Positions 9,424 to 19,501 of a DNA stretch of 64,000 bases are shown piece after piece. Numbering within the stretch: position 1 is the first letter of the stretch; every line of letters begins with the position of its first letter. Source of the DNA: CAYJPV01 sp964372095 (lineage in GTDB: Bacteria; Acidobacteriota; Vicinamibacteria; Vicinamibacterales; JAKQTR01); contig CAYJPV010000012.1 of the NCBI GenBank assembly GCA_964372095.1, positions 62,001-126,000 of the forward strand, in the 5' to 3' direction. A program made the position numbers and the translations under genes. Below the pieces are notes generated by a model that made no database searches, was not told the origin of the DNA, and saw only the letters and a program-made list of their open reading frames with translations.

Positions 9424-9509
9424 GATGCAGACCCGTGCGCGGGGACAGGGGCTCCTGGTCGACGGGGCCGTGTCCACCTCACAGATTGACGTTGGCCGGA
9501 CGTGGGAGA

Positions 9510-10661
9510 ATGGACGTGGTTGATGGCAACGCTCGTGGGCTTTCTGTCGGAACGTGCGTACGAAGGGCTGGGCGTACTGTGTCGATCGTCGTCTCTGTGT
9601 TGCTGGTTTCACTCCTCGTCCTTGTGGGCACCCTGCTGCACTGGAGTCCGGGGCGGCCAACGCCGTTTCTGGACGACAGCGGGCAGCAGGTGCCGGGCAG
9701 CATCTCGGAGAAGATCCGCATCACCATCCACGGTGTCGAGCAGGGCATGTTCATCAAGGGCAGGGACGCGCGCAATCCCCTGCTGCTCTACCTCCATGGG
9801 GGCATGCCCGACTACTTCCTCACCGAGCACTACCCCACGGGTCTCGACGAGTACTTCACCGTCGTCTGGTGGGAACAGCGCGGTTCAGGACTCTCGTACA
9901 GCCCCGACATCCCGCAGGAGAGCGTCACTCCGGATCAACTGATATCCGATACGCTGGCGGTCACGGACTACCTCCGCACGCGCTTCGGCCAGCCGGCGAT
10001 CTACCTCATGGGGCATTCGGGCGGGACGTTCATCGGAATCCAGGCGGCTGCCCGGGCTCCGGAGTTGTACCGCGCCTACATCGGCGTGGCTCAGATGTCG
10101 AATCAGCTCGAGTCCGAGAAACTCGCCCACGCCTATATGCTCCAACGGTTCAGGGACGACGGCCACGCGAAGATGGTGCGGGCGTTCGAACGAGCCCCTG
10201 TCACCGACGCCGTCCCGCTGCCGGATGAGTACCTCTCGGTGCGCGATGTGGCGATGCACAGCCTCGGCATCGGCACGACCCGAGACATGACGTCCATTGT
10301 CACCGGTCTGCTGCTGCGGTCGTTCGAGTTCCGTGAGTACACGCTCCGTGAGAAGATCGGCCTCTGGCGCGGCAAGCTCTTCTCTGGCCGCCGGTTGTGG
10401 AACACGCAACTCTCCACGGATCTGACACAGACCGTGACCCGGATCGAGATCCCCGTCTACTTCCTCCATGGCGTGCACGACTACACGGTCTCCTACCCGC
10501 TGGCCAGGACCTACTACCAGCAGCTGAATGCCCCGTTGAAGGGCTTCTACACCTTTACCGGGTCCGCGCACAGCCCCTTGTTCGAGGAGCCACAGCGGAT
10601 GCGTGAGATCATGCAGACGGACGTCCTGGCAGGCGCAAAGGGACTCGCCGACCCGGAGTAG
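9510..10661 (+). CDS. Alpha/beta hydrolase, membrane-anchored, proline-iminopeptidase-like
   Basis: An alpha/beta-hydrolase-fold protein of about 383 residues. The catalytic triad can be placed by position: Ser170 in the nucleophile elbow GHSGG, Asp324 in HGVHD, and His354 in GSAHSP. The oxyanion segment LLLYLHGGMPDY and the strand WWEQRGSGLSY resemble the S33 (prolyl aminopeptidase-like) branch. An N-terminal hydrophobic segment (SIVVSVLLVSLLVLVGTLLHW, split here by a helix end) anchors it in the membrane or acts as an uncleaved signal. The start is uncertain: ATG 9510 has GGGAGA too close, and a GTG at 9579 just before the hydrophobic segment is a fair alternative. The substrate is unknown. 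Confidence 0.85.
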   Translation: MDVVDGNARGLSVGTCVRRAGRTVSIVVSVLLVSLLVLVGTLLHWSPGRPTPFLDDSGQQVPGSISEKIRITIHGVEQGMFIKGRDARNPLLLYLHGGMPDYFLTEHYPTGLDEYFTVVWWEQRGSGLSYSPDIPQESVTPDQLISDTLAVTDYLRTRFGQPAIYLMGHSGGTFIGIQAAARAPELYRAYIGVAQMSNQLESEKLAHAYMLQRFRDDGHAKMVRAFERAPVTDAVPLPDEYLSVRDVAMHSLGIGTTRDMTSIVTGLLLRSFEFREYTLREKIGLWRGKLFSGRRLWNTQLSTDLTQTVTRIEIPVYFLHGVHDYTVSYPLARTYYQQLNAPLKGFYTFTGSAHSPLFEEPQRMREIMQTDVLAGAKGLADPE

Positions 10662-10794
10662 GGACTCGCGCCTCGCCTGGATCGCGCACGGGGCCCGGCG
10701 TTCGCCGGCGTTCACCGGAACTCACCACTCTTCACCGCGTCGACACGACTCGATCGGGCGGCGGCTCGTATCGTCAGGGCAGGAGGTGGATACG

Positions 10795-11394
10795 ATGAAT
10801 ACCGTCACCCGCGTCGTCATCTCGGCCGCCGTGCTGACGCTGCTGTCACCAGCCGTCTCCGGCAGTCAGGACACGAAACCCAGAATCGTCCGATCCTCAC
10901 CCTCAACGCCCGTCGAGATCGACGGCGTGCCCTGCGCGGCCGGGTACGTGTTCCGCCACGAAGTCACGGGACAGCTGCACCAGTGCCGCCTCGACCACGA
11001 TGCCATCGTACGCAACGCGTTCCTCAAGAAGGGGACCACGGTTGCGCTCAACCCCGACAGCACGATCCGGTACGTCTTTCTCCCGGGCGCGACCCTGGTG
11101 GGACACCACAGTTGCCGGGGGCAGGGGCACGGGTGGATGACGCACTTCCACCCGAACGGCGAGCTGCGGTTGTGCTGGCTGTCGCGCCATGAGGTGATCC
11201 AGGGCGTGCCGTGCTCGCGCGCCACGTTCTGGGGCGAGTTCTTCCGCGGCAAGTACGCGACGACCGAGTTTCACGACAACGGCATGCTCGCCAGTTGCCT
11301 GGCCTCTGAAACGGTCGACATCGGCGGCAGACACTACAAAGCCGGCGAGCGAGTGCATCTCGACCGGGACGGCAGGCCAGCGGCAGGACAGTAG
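10795..11394 (+). CDS. Secreted protein with MORN-like / YwqK-like repeats
   Basis: A protein of about 199 residues with a clear Sec signal peptide (VVISAAVLTLLSPAVSGSQD). The ATG at 10795 is chosen because a near-perfect AGGAGGT lies 7-8 nt before it; the frame is open upstream to 10603 but without a ribosome-binding site. The mature part carries repeated short beta-strand units of the type WMTHFHPNGELRLCWLS and TTEFHDNGMLASCLAS, plus segments such as IDGVPCAAG. These resemble MORN-type or YwqK-type repeats. Several cysteines could form disulfides in the periplasm. No enzymatic residues are recognised and the function is unknown. Confidence 0.75.
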   Translation: MNTVTRVVISAAVLTLLSPAVSGSQDTKPRIVRSSPSTPVEIDGVPCAAGYVFRHEVTGQLHQCRLDHDAIVRNAFLKKGTTVALNPDSTIRYVFLPGATLVGHHSCRGQGHGWMTHFHPNGELRLCWLSRHEVIQGVPCSRATFWGEFFRGKYATTEFHDNGMLASCLASETVDIGGRHYKAGERVHLDRDGRPAAGQ

Positions 11395-11434
11395 CGTGTC
11401 TCGCCCCGACAGCACTATGAGTGGCTGCCAATAT

Positions 11435-11463
11435 TTGACTAAGTCTAAATCTTGATCTAATCT
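11435..11463 (+). promoter_or_regulatory. furA-katG promoter within an AT-rich repeat operator; probably leaderless
   Basis: TTGACT (11435-11440) and TAATCT (11458-11463) are 17 bp apart. The predicted start site falls at about 11470, on or next to the Fur ATG at 11471, and no ribosome-binding site precedes that ATG. A leaderless mRNA is therefore predicted. The spacer and -10 box hold direct repeats TCTAAATCTTG and TCTAATCTTG in an otherwise GC-rich region, a likely binding site for the Fur-type repressor itself. Confidence 0.65.
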
Positions 11464-11470
11464 TGTCTTC

Positions 11471-11953
11471 ATGCTTTCTGGTCCGGCCGACGTCCTGCGC
11501 CAGCACGGCATCCAGGTCACGGCCCAGCGGCTGGCGGTGCTGCGAGCAGTCACCAATCAGCCTCACATCACAGCCGACGGCGTCGCCGACGTTGTCAGAG
11601 CCGAGATCGGCGCCATTTCGCGCCAGTCGGTGTACGACGCCCTCGGCGTGCTGGTCGCCGAGGGCCTGGTCCGGCGTATCCAACCCGCGGGGTCACGGAC
11701 CCTCTTTGAGGCCCGGGTCGGCGACAACCACCACCATCTGATCTGCCGCATCTGCGGCCGCGCCACTGATGTCGACTGCGCCGTCGGCTCCGCCCCCTGC
11801 CTGACGGCCGCCGACAGCATGGGCTACGACATCGACGAAGCGGAGGTCATCTACTGGGGTCGCTGTCCGGAGTGCGTGTCCCAGGATCACCAGGATCACA
11901 ACGAGAACGCGCGACAACCCATGGACGGAAAGCCCGATCCTCGTCGCGCCTGA
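11471..11953 (+). CDS. furA: Fur-family regulator, FurA/PerR-like, partner of katG
   Basis: A 160-residue Fur-family protein. The N-terminal winged helix is at about 1-80 (VTAQRLAVLRAVTNQPHITA; ISRQSVYDALGVLVAEGLV). The C-terminal dimerisation domain has the metal-binding HHHLICRICG and a four-cysteine structural zinc site (CRIC and CPEC). It lies directly upstream of katG on the same strand, the furA-katG arrangement known from mycobacteria and Streptomyces, so it is most likely a peroxide- or redox-sensing repressor. The C-terminal 20 residues are hydrophilic and non-conserved. No Shine-Dalgarno site is visible. Confidence 0.9.
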   Translation: MLSGPADVLRQHGIQVTAQRLAVLRAVTNQPHITADGVADVVRAEIGAISRQSVYDALGVLVAEGLVRRIQPAGSRTLFEARVGDNHHHLICRICGRATDVDCAVGSAPCLTAADSMGYDIDEAEVIYWGRCPECVSQDHQDHNENARQPMDGKPDPRRA

Positions 11954-11985
11954 CAGCAGCGCTGCATTCACAGGAGAAGACGAAC

Positions 11986-14172
<2,187 letters not shown>

Positions 14173-14183
14173 TCCCGCCCTGC

Positions 14184-14203
14184 CGGCCGGCCCGTGCCGG
14201 CCG
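14184..14203 (+). terminator. Possible hairpin downstream of katG
   Basis: CGGCCGG, a 6-nt loop, then CCGGCCG starts 11 nt after the katG stop codon. The 7-bp GC stem has no following T-run, so intrinsic termination is uncertain. Confidence 0.35.
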
Positions 14204-14222
14204 TTGCGCACGTGTACGTGCC

Positions 14223-14270
14223 GGGGGGGCGGGGGGGGGGGGGGTGGCCGCCCGCCCGGGNNNNNNNNNN
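14223..14270. other. Poly-G tract and assembly gap
   Basis: Two long G runs (from about 14223 to 14244, broken by one C) lead into a run of 10 N at 14261-14270. The N block is a conventional scaffold gap of unknown true length, and the poly-G beside it may be a sequencing or assembly artefact. The stretch 14204-14377 shows no supportable gene. Linkage between katG and the oxidoreductase downstream rests on scaffolding. Confidence 0.9.
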
Positions 14271-14377
14271 GGCCTTACCCGACGAACTGCTGGCCGTTCC
14301 CCACGGTGACGGGGCGGGGGCCGGGCGAATGCTGTTCCGCACGGCGCCCGGTGGTCCTGCTGATTCAGACGAACAGA

Positions 14378-15646
14378 CTAGTCCAGCGTAATGGTGCGCT
14401 TCACCTTGTCGAAGCGCGCGCGGCGCCCGGTCTCATAGGACATCGTGGCCATGATGCTGGCCACGGCATGCTGATAGCCGGCGTCGAGCGAGGCGTTCGG
14501 TGTCTTGCCATCGCGCATACACCGGTACCAGTTCACCCAGTGGTCCGTCTGCTCGATGGGCTCGACCTTGTTCTCGCCGCGAATCGAGCCGTCGCGGTTG
14601 ATGCCGCCATCAGCGCTGTACGTGGCGTTCGACCAGTCAAGCCGGAGCATCCCCTTATCACCGCCGAATCGGGTCACGTTGCCGGCGCTGTTCCCGAAGT
14701 TCGTCGAGTAGCTGATCATCAAGCCTTCAGGGTAGTGCCAGAGCGCATGCACCTGGTCCGGCGCGGTGAAGCGGTGCTCGTCTTTCCACGTGTAGACGCC
14801 ACCCAGGCACACGCACGTCTCGGGGATGCCGAGGTCGGCGATGAAGTGCACGAGGTCGAGGAAGTGCACGCCCCACTGCGGAACCGGCCCCTGCGAGAAT
14901 TCCCAGTACCCGTACCAGCCCGAATACAGGATCGGGTCGAACGCCTTCTTCGTGCGGCCCTTGGTGAAGGTCTTCCAGTCGAGATCGGCCGCCTTCACAT
15001 CGGGCTTCAGATACTGGTACCAATACGGTTTGTCGCTGTTGCGTGTCTGTTCGATGCGGGAGATCTTGCCGAGCTTGCCCGACTTGAGCAGTTCGCGGCA
15101 CCCCATGGCGATGGGCGTGCTGCGCAGCTGTGTGCCGGCCTGGATGATGACGCCGGATGCCTTCGCGGCCTTGTACGCCCGGTTCAGCTCGCCGATCTCG
15201 TTGGCCATCGGCTTCTCGACGTACACGTGCTTGCCGGCCTTGACTGCGGCTTCCAGGTGCGCGGCGTGCCAGTGATCGGGCGACGAGATGAACACCGCGT
15301 CGACCTCTCGAAGGTCCAGCAATTCGTCAACGGTCCGGCACTGCTTCGCGTCCGTGCCGAACCACTCCTTCGCCTTGCCCGCCGCCGCCTCTCTCGCCAG
15401 TCGCCACGGGTCGTACACCGCGATGACTTCCAGGTTCTCGGCCTGGGCGTGCTGGTGCACACTGGCCATCTCGGTGCCGACGCCGCGGTCGCCGCACCCG
15501 ATGATGCCGATGCGAATCCGATCGTTCGCCCCGATGCTGCGGCGCTGCGTGGCCGCGTCGAGACCGCGCGGCGCAACCAGGGATACCGCCCCCGCTGCGG
15601 CAACGGTCTTCAGGAAATCCCGGCGTGTGTGTTCGGACATGGTCAT
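14378..15646 (-). CDS. TAT-exported Gfo/Idh/MocA-family oxidoreductase
   Basis: A protein of about 422 residues. The N-terminus carries a twin-arginine signal (TRRDFLKTVAAAGAVSLVAP). Next comes an NAD(P)-binding Rossmann domain (RIGIIGCGDRGVG), the family motif YVEKPM near the end of the first domain, and a C-terminal alpha/beta domain with GVHFLDLVHF. These features mark the secreted glycosyl-hydrolase-family-109-like branch of Gfo/Idh/MocA proteins, common in acidobacteria and planctomycetes. The ATG at 15646 is preferred, with AGGAG 7 nt ahead; a second ATG lies two codons on. It probably oxidises a sugar or sugar alcohol in the periplasm and fits the nearby polysaccharide-utilisation genes. 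Confidence 0.9.
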   Translation of the reverse strand: MTMSEHTRRDFLKTVAAAGAVSLVAPRGLDAATQRRSIGANDRIRIGIIGCGDRGVGTEMASVHQHAQAENLEVIAVYDPWRLAREAAAGKAKEWFGTDAKQCRTVDELLDLREVDAVFISSPDHWHAAHLEAAVKAGKHVYVEKPMANEIGELNRAYKAAKASGVIIQAGTQLRSTPIAMGCRELLKSGKLGKISRIEQTRNSDKPYWYQYLKPDVKAADLDWKTFTKGRTKKAFDPILYSGWYGYWEFSQGPVPQWGVHFLDLVHFIADLGIPETCVCLGGVYTWKDEHRFTAPDQVHALWHYPEGLMISYSTNFGNSAGNVTRFGGDKGMLRLDWSNATYSADGGINRDGSIRGENKVEPIEQTDHWVNWYRCMRDGKTPNASLDAGYQHAVASIMATMSYETGRRARFDKVKRTITLD

Positions 15647-15748
15647 GCTGTCACTCCTGTTCCAGGCGCTCTGCGGGCGGGGGGACACAGCACCCAGTGC
15701 GCTGCCAGATTGTACCGCAGGCGGGCCCGCTTCGGGCGGTGACCCTGC

Positions 15749-16360
15749 CTACTGGGGCGGCTTCGTCGCCGACGTACGAGTCGAACGACTGGGGGAGCGC
15801 GCGTGGGGAGCCGACTCGGCGCCGGGCGGTTCCACAAATGGCTGAACCGGGATCGGCTGATAGGTCACATCGAGGATCCGCAACGGCTCTGTACCGGCTG
15901 GCGCGTGAAGCGTCACGCGGTCGCCCGGTCCGGCCTTCATCAAGGCGCGCGCCAGCGGCGAGAACCAGCTGATATGCCGGCGATCCAGGTCGACTTCGTC
16001 GGCGCCGACGACGCTCACGACGTGCTCGACGCCGTCGCCGCTGACGTACCGAACGGTGGCTCCGAAGAAGACCTGCGTCGCGGCCCGCCCGCTTCGTGGC
16101 GTTTCCGGGTCCACGACATGAGCGGCATCGATGCGTTTCCTGAGAAAGCGGATCCGCCCATCGATCTGGCGCAGCCGCCGTTTGCCGTACTGGTAATCCG
16201 CATTCTCGCTGCGGTCGCCGTTGCCCGCCGCCCAGGCCACCACCTTCGTCACCGCCGGCCGTTCTCGGGTGAGCAGAAAGCGGAGCTCGTCCCGGAGGCG
16301 TTGCAGTCCGCCCGGGGTGATGTAGTTCTTGACGGGTTCTCTCGCGATCGGGCTGCTCAT
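15749..16360 (-). CDS. greB: Transcription elongation factor GreB
   Basis: GreB rescues backtracked RNA polymerase by stimulating transcript cleavage. The N-terminal coiled coil reads ITPGGLQRLRDELRFLLTRE, followed by the GreB hallmark GDRSENADYQYGKRRLRQID with the acidic tip residues, and then the C-terminal FKBP-like domain (about 85-160). The protein is about 203 residues, some 40 more than typical GreB, because of a Pro/Ser/Arg-rich, probably disordered tail. The ATG at 16360 follows a GGAG; homology starts there. It lies among carbohydrate genes without obvious functional relation. Confidence 0.93.
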   Translation of the reverse strand: MSSPIAREPVKNYITPGGLQRLRDELRFLLTRERPAVTKVVAWAAGNGDRSENADYQYGKRRLRQIDGRIRFLRKRIDAAHVVDPETPRSGRAATQVFFGATVRYVSGDGVEHVVSVVGADEVDLDRRHISWFSPLARALMKAGPGDRVTLHAPAGTEPLRILDVTYQPIPVQPFVEPPGAESAPHARSPSRSTRTSATKPPQ

Positions 16361-16407
16361 CCGGCTCCACCGATTCGTGCGGACACCCCGGCGGTGCCCG
16401 CACATCC

Positions 16408-19400
16408 CTATTTCAGCGTCACGTGCAGGTACACCGAGTTGCGCCCGTAGGTCTCGAAGTACGGCTTGAAGGCAACGCCGTCAATGCTGAATCGCAGCGT
16501 CGCGGGATCACCCGTGACTGACCTTGCGAGGTCGCGGGCGTCGAGCGTGATCGGACGCCAGTCGCTCCGGGGCGCCGACTCGTCGGCCGCCAGCAGCACA
16601 GGTCCATAGAAGATGCTGGCGACGTTGGGCTGATCCATCACCGGCGCCAGGTAGAACGGGAACGGGATGCGCAGTTCGACGGTGTCGTTCGTCCGCCACG
16701 TTCGGCGGAGCGTCAGGTAGTTCCCCGGCTCGGCCGTCACCGCCTGTTCACGGCCGTTGATCGTGATGAAGAAGCCTCTGGTTGCCCAGCGCGGCACGCG
16801 GACCTTGATGTCGAACGTGCCGCCCCCCTCGATGACGAGCCGTGTCGTATCGGCGTACGGGAAGTCGGTGTGCTGCGTCACCACCACCTTGCGCTCGGCC
16901 CAGTCGAGCCTGGAGGGAATAAACAGGTTCACGTACAGCGTCCTGTCGTCCGCGCTCCTGAAGTAGATCGAGTCCTGCAGCTTGGTGTGGCTTTCGAGCG
17001 CCGTACCGTTGCAGCAGGTGAACCCGCTCATGTCCGCGTTGCCGAACCGCTTCTGCGCGCCGGGATTCAGGGGCACGTGATAGGTGTTGCCCGCGTCGTC
17101 CTCGGCAACCGACGCGAGGATGTGGTTGTAGAGCCCCAGTTCGTAGTGGTCCATGTACTTGGCGGTCTGGTCGTACATGAACAGCTGCCGATCGAGCTTC
17201 AGCAGGTTGTAGGTGCAGCAGGTCTCGTTCTGCCCACCGCTCGCGAAGCCGTTCTCCCACAGTGAGTCGGGCTCGGCGGTGAAACACTCGGCGTTGTTCG
17301 GGGTCCGCGCGCCGGCCACGCCGCCGATGGCGTACATGTAGCCGTTGGTTGCGATGTCCCAGAAGTTGTCCGCAATCTCGTAGTACGGCAGCTCTCCGGT
17401 ATTCCGGAAGGTCTCGAGCGCCCCGGTGATCTGCGGGATGTGCTGGTTGGCGTGTTTGCCGCGGATCGTATCGACGTTGGCCGCCAGCCCGTGGTCGTGG
17501 GCCGCGTTGCCGAAGAAGAGGTTGGTGTTGTCGAACAGCTTCGCGCACTCCAGGAACTGGCGGTCACGCGTGAGCCTCGACAGCCGCGCCATCACCTCGT
17601 TCATGCCGCCGTACTCGCCGGCAATGTAACGGCTCCACATACTGATGCGGGTTTCGGCCGGGAGGGCCCGCAGCCGTGCGTAGGTCCAGGCGCCCATGCC
17701 CTGGGCAATCGCCAGGGCCTTGCGGTTGCCGCCGACCTCGTAACAGTCGAGCAGGCCCGCGAGGATCTTGTGCAGCGTGTAGTAAGGCGCCCAGATCTGC
17801 GTGTCCTGGGTGCCGTAGGTGGCGCCCTTCTCGAGCATGACGAACTGGTCGGGCGGGTACGCGCTGATGAAACCCTTCCCCCAGTTCCAGTAGTCGGTCC
17901 GGATCGCCCCGGCCCGGAGGTTGGAGTCGTAGCCGGTGCGTCCGGGTCCGGGCGGCACCAGGGTCGGATCGGCATTGAACGGGCCGCCCGCCGTCGCGGG
18001 CCGACCCGACTTCTGCGACAGGTCGTAGAGGGTGTCGATCAGGTAGTTCATCTTCTGCAGGAAGTTGGCCCGCAGTGCCTCGTCGTACGTCGTGCCCGCA
18101 TACGCCTGCGCGATCGCCGACAGGTAGTGGCCGCTCGCGTGCCCGCGCAGCCGTGTCGTCTGGTTGTCCCACCCGCCAAGCTGTGTTACCCCGGCAGGCT
18201 GCGGCTGGCCGAAGGCATCCCGGAAGTTGCAGAGGAAGGTGTCGGGGTTTGTCGCGGCCAGCGTCGTGATGAACTTGTCCCGATTCCTGATGAACGGTGT
18301 GTCGCGCCCCCGGGTGTCCTGCTTCAGGACGACGCGGCCGAGCGCGAAGGGCTCGACGGTGCGCACCGGCGCCGGCGTCGCCGTGCCGGCCGGCTTGACC
18401 GTGACCGTGGCCTTCGGCTCGAACGCCGTGCCAGGCACTTTCCCCGTCACGGTGTAGGAGCCCGGCGTGGCCACCTGGCTGTTGTCTCTGGGCGCCGGCC
18501 AGATCACGCGGACATCCGGGCCCGGGGCCTTGCCGCGGTACACCGCCGGGATCTCGCGCGGCAACCGCGGCAGGCGGCCAACGGCCGTCTCGACCTGGAT
18601 GTCCGGGATCCGATCGAGCCGCGGCGCGAGCGGAGACTCCTTCGGGATGGCGGCAGTCGAAATCACCGGGGCGGGCGGGGCACCCCGGCCTGCACGACGC
18701 TGGCGGGCCGACGCCGCCGCGTGGATGGCCGACACCTGGGCGCTCGTCAGGGCCACGCGATAGATACGGACGTCGCGCAGCTTCCCGTGGAACGTCGCCC
18801 CGCCGTCTTCCTGCGAACGACCGATGTAGAGGCGGTTGGCGTCGGCCGGGCCCTGACCGATCAACTGCGCCGCGTTCACGCCGACGTTCACCGCCTGGCC
18901 GGCCCGTGCGCCGTCGAGATAGGTCGTCAGAAGCCGGTTCGCGGGATCGAGCACGACCGCCAGGTGCACCCATTGGTTCACCGGGACCGGGCCGGATTCC
19001 GTCCCGCCACGCGCGCCGCCCGCAACGAATCCAGCGCTGAAGCCCGCAGCCGCGCTCACCGTCGCGAACAGTCTGCTGGTCGCGCTCGTCCCGAAGTCAA
19101 AGAAGGGTCCGGAGGCGCCTGTTGGCAGATAGAGCCAGCCCGCGACGCTGAGCGTGTCTTCCCCGGTGAGGGTCTGACCCGGCAGTTGCACGTGACCACC
19201 GGTGCCCGCCAGTTCCAGGGCCCGGCCGAACCGCGCGTCCTCCACGTAGGCAACTCCGCTTCCGCGAAGCGTGGCGTGGAGCTGGTTCCGTGACGAGTCC
19301 TCGGCGTTGCCGCTGAACTGGTAACGCGCAACGAGCGCGGTCTCACCAATTCCGTCGAGAAACTGGTCGCCCCCCTGGGCGGCGGTGAACCCGCCGACCG

Positions 19401-19461
19401 CCGGTGCCAGCAGCAAGGCCGCGAGGACCGCAGCGAGGTTTCCACGCAGATTCCTGATCAT
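16408..19461 (-). CDS. Secreted DUF1680 glycoside hydrolase (GH127/GH146-type beta-L-arabinofuranosidase) with LamG-like and Ig-like domains
   Basis: A 1017-residue secreted enzyme. A Sec signal covers residues 1-29, then a concanavalin-A/LamG-like domain (about 40-245), a short Big_4-type Ig-like domain (about 290-360, GSYTVTGKVPGTAFEPKATV), and the (alpha/alpha)6 catalytic domain (about 370-800) followed by beta-sandwiches. The family's metal-thiolate site is visible: ETC in GGQNETCCTYN, and the CC pair in GFTCCNGTA whose first cysteine is the nucleophile in characterised GH127 enzymes. AECF upstream supplies a candidate acid/base Glu. It probably releases L-arabinofuranose from plant glycans. 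The added lectin-like module is unusual compared with the intracellular founder HypBA1. Confidence 0.88.
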   Translation of the reverse strand: MIRNLRGNLAAVLAALLLAPAVGGFTAAQGGDQFLDGIGETALVARYQFSGNAEDSSRNQLHATLRGSGVAYVEDARFGRALELAGTGGHVQLPGQTLTGEDTLSVAGWLYLPTGASGPFFDFGTSATSRLFATVSAAAGFSAGFVAGGARGGTESGPVPVNQWVHLAVVLDPANRLLTTYLDGARAGQAVNVGVNAAQLIGQGPADANRLYIGRSQEDGGATFHGKLRDVRIYRVALTSAQVSAIHAAASARQRRAGRGAPPAPVISTAAIPKESPLAPRLDRIPDIQVETAVGRLPRLPREIPAVYRGKAPGPDVRVIWPAPRDNSQVATPGSYTVTGKVPGTAFEPKATVTVKPAGTATPAPVRTVEPFALGRVVLKQDTRGRDTPFIRNRDKFITTLAATNPDTFLCNFRDAFGQPQPAGVTQLGGWDNQTTRLRGHASGHYLSAIAQAYAGTTYDEALRANFLQKMNYLIDTLYDLSQKSGRPATAGGPFNADPTLVPPGPGRTGYDSNLRAGAIRTDYWNWGKGFISAYPPDQFVMLEKGATYGTQDTQIWAPYYTLHKILAGLLDCYEVGGNRKALAIAQGMGAWTYARLRALPAETRISMWSRYIAGEYGGMNEVMARLSRLTRDRQFLECAKLFDNTNLFFGNAAHDHGLAANVDTIRGKHANQHIPQITGALETFRNTGELPYYEIADNFWDIATNGYMYAIGGVAGARTPNNAECFTAEPDSLWENGFASGGQNETCCTYNLLKLDRQLFMYDQTAKYMDHYELGLYNHILASVAEDDAGNTYHVPLNPGAQKRFGNADMSGFTCCNGTALESHTKLQDSIYFRSADDRTLYVNLFIPSRLDWAERKVVVTQHTDFPYADTTRLVIEGGGTFDIKVRVPRWATRGFFITINGREQAVTAEPGNYLTLRRTWRTNDTVELRIPFPFYLAPVMDQPNVASIFYGPVLLAADESAPRSDWRPITLDARDLARSVTGDPATLRFSIDGVAFKPYFETYGRNSVYLHVTLK

Positions 19462-19501
19462 GCATCGCTCCCTGGCCGACCATCTTACCAGCGGTCACCC
19501 C

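Noticed and set aside
10603..10794. Longer version of the MORN-like secreted protein
   Set aside because: The upstream codons lack a ribosome-binding site and would hide the signal peptide that follows the strong AGGAGGT before 10795.
17440..19293. 617-codon plus-strand frame opposite the arabinofuranosidase gene
   Set aside because: Shadow frame; the minus strand has a signal peptide and intact catalytic motifs, and the plus product is low complexity.
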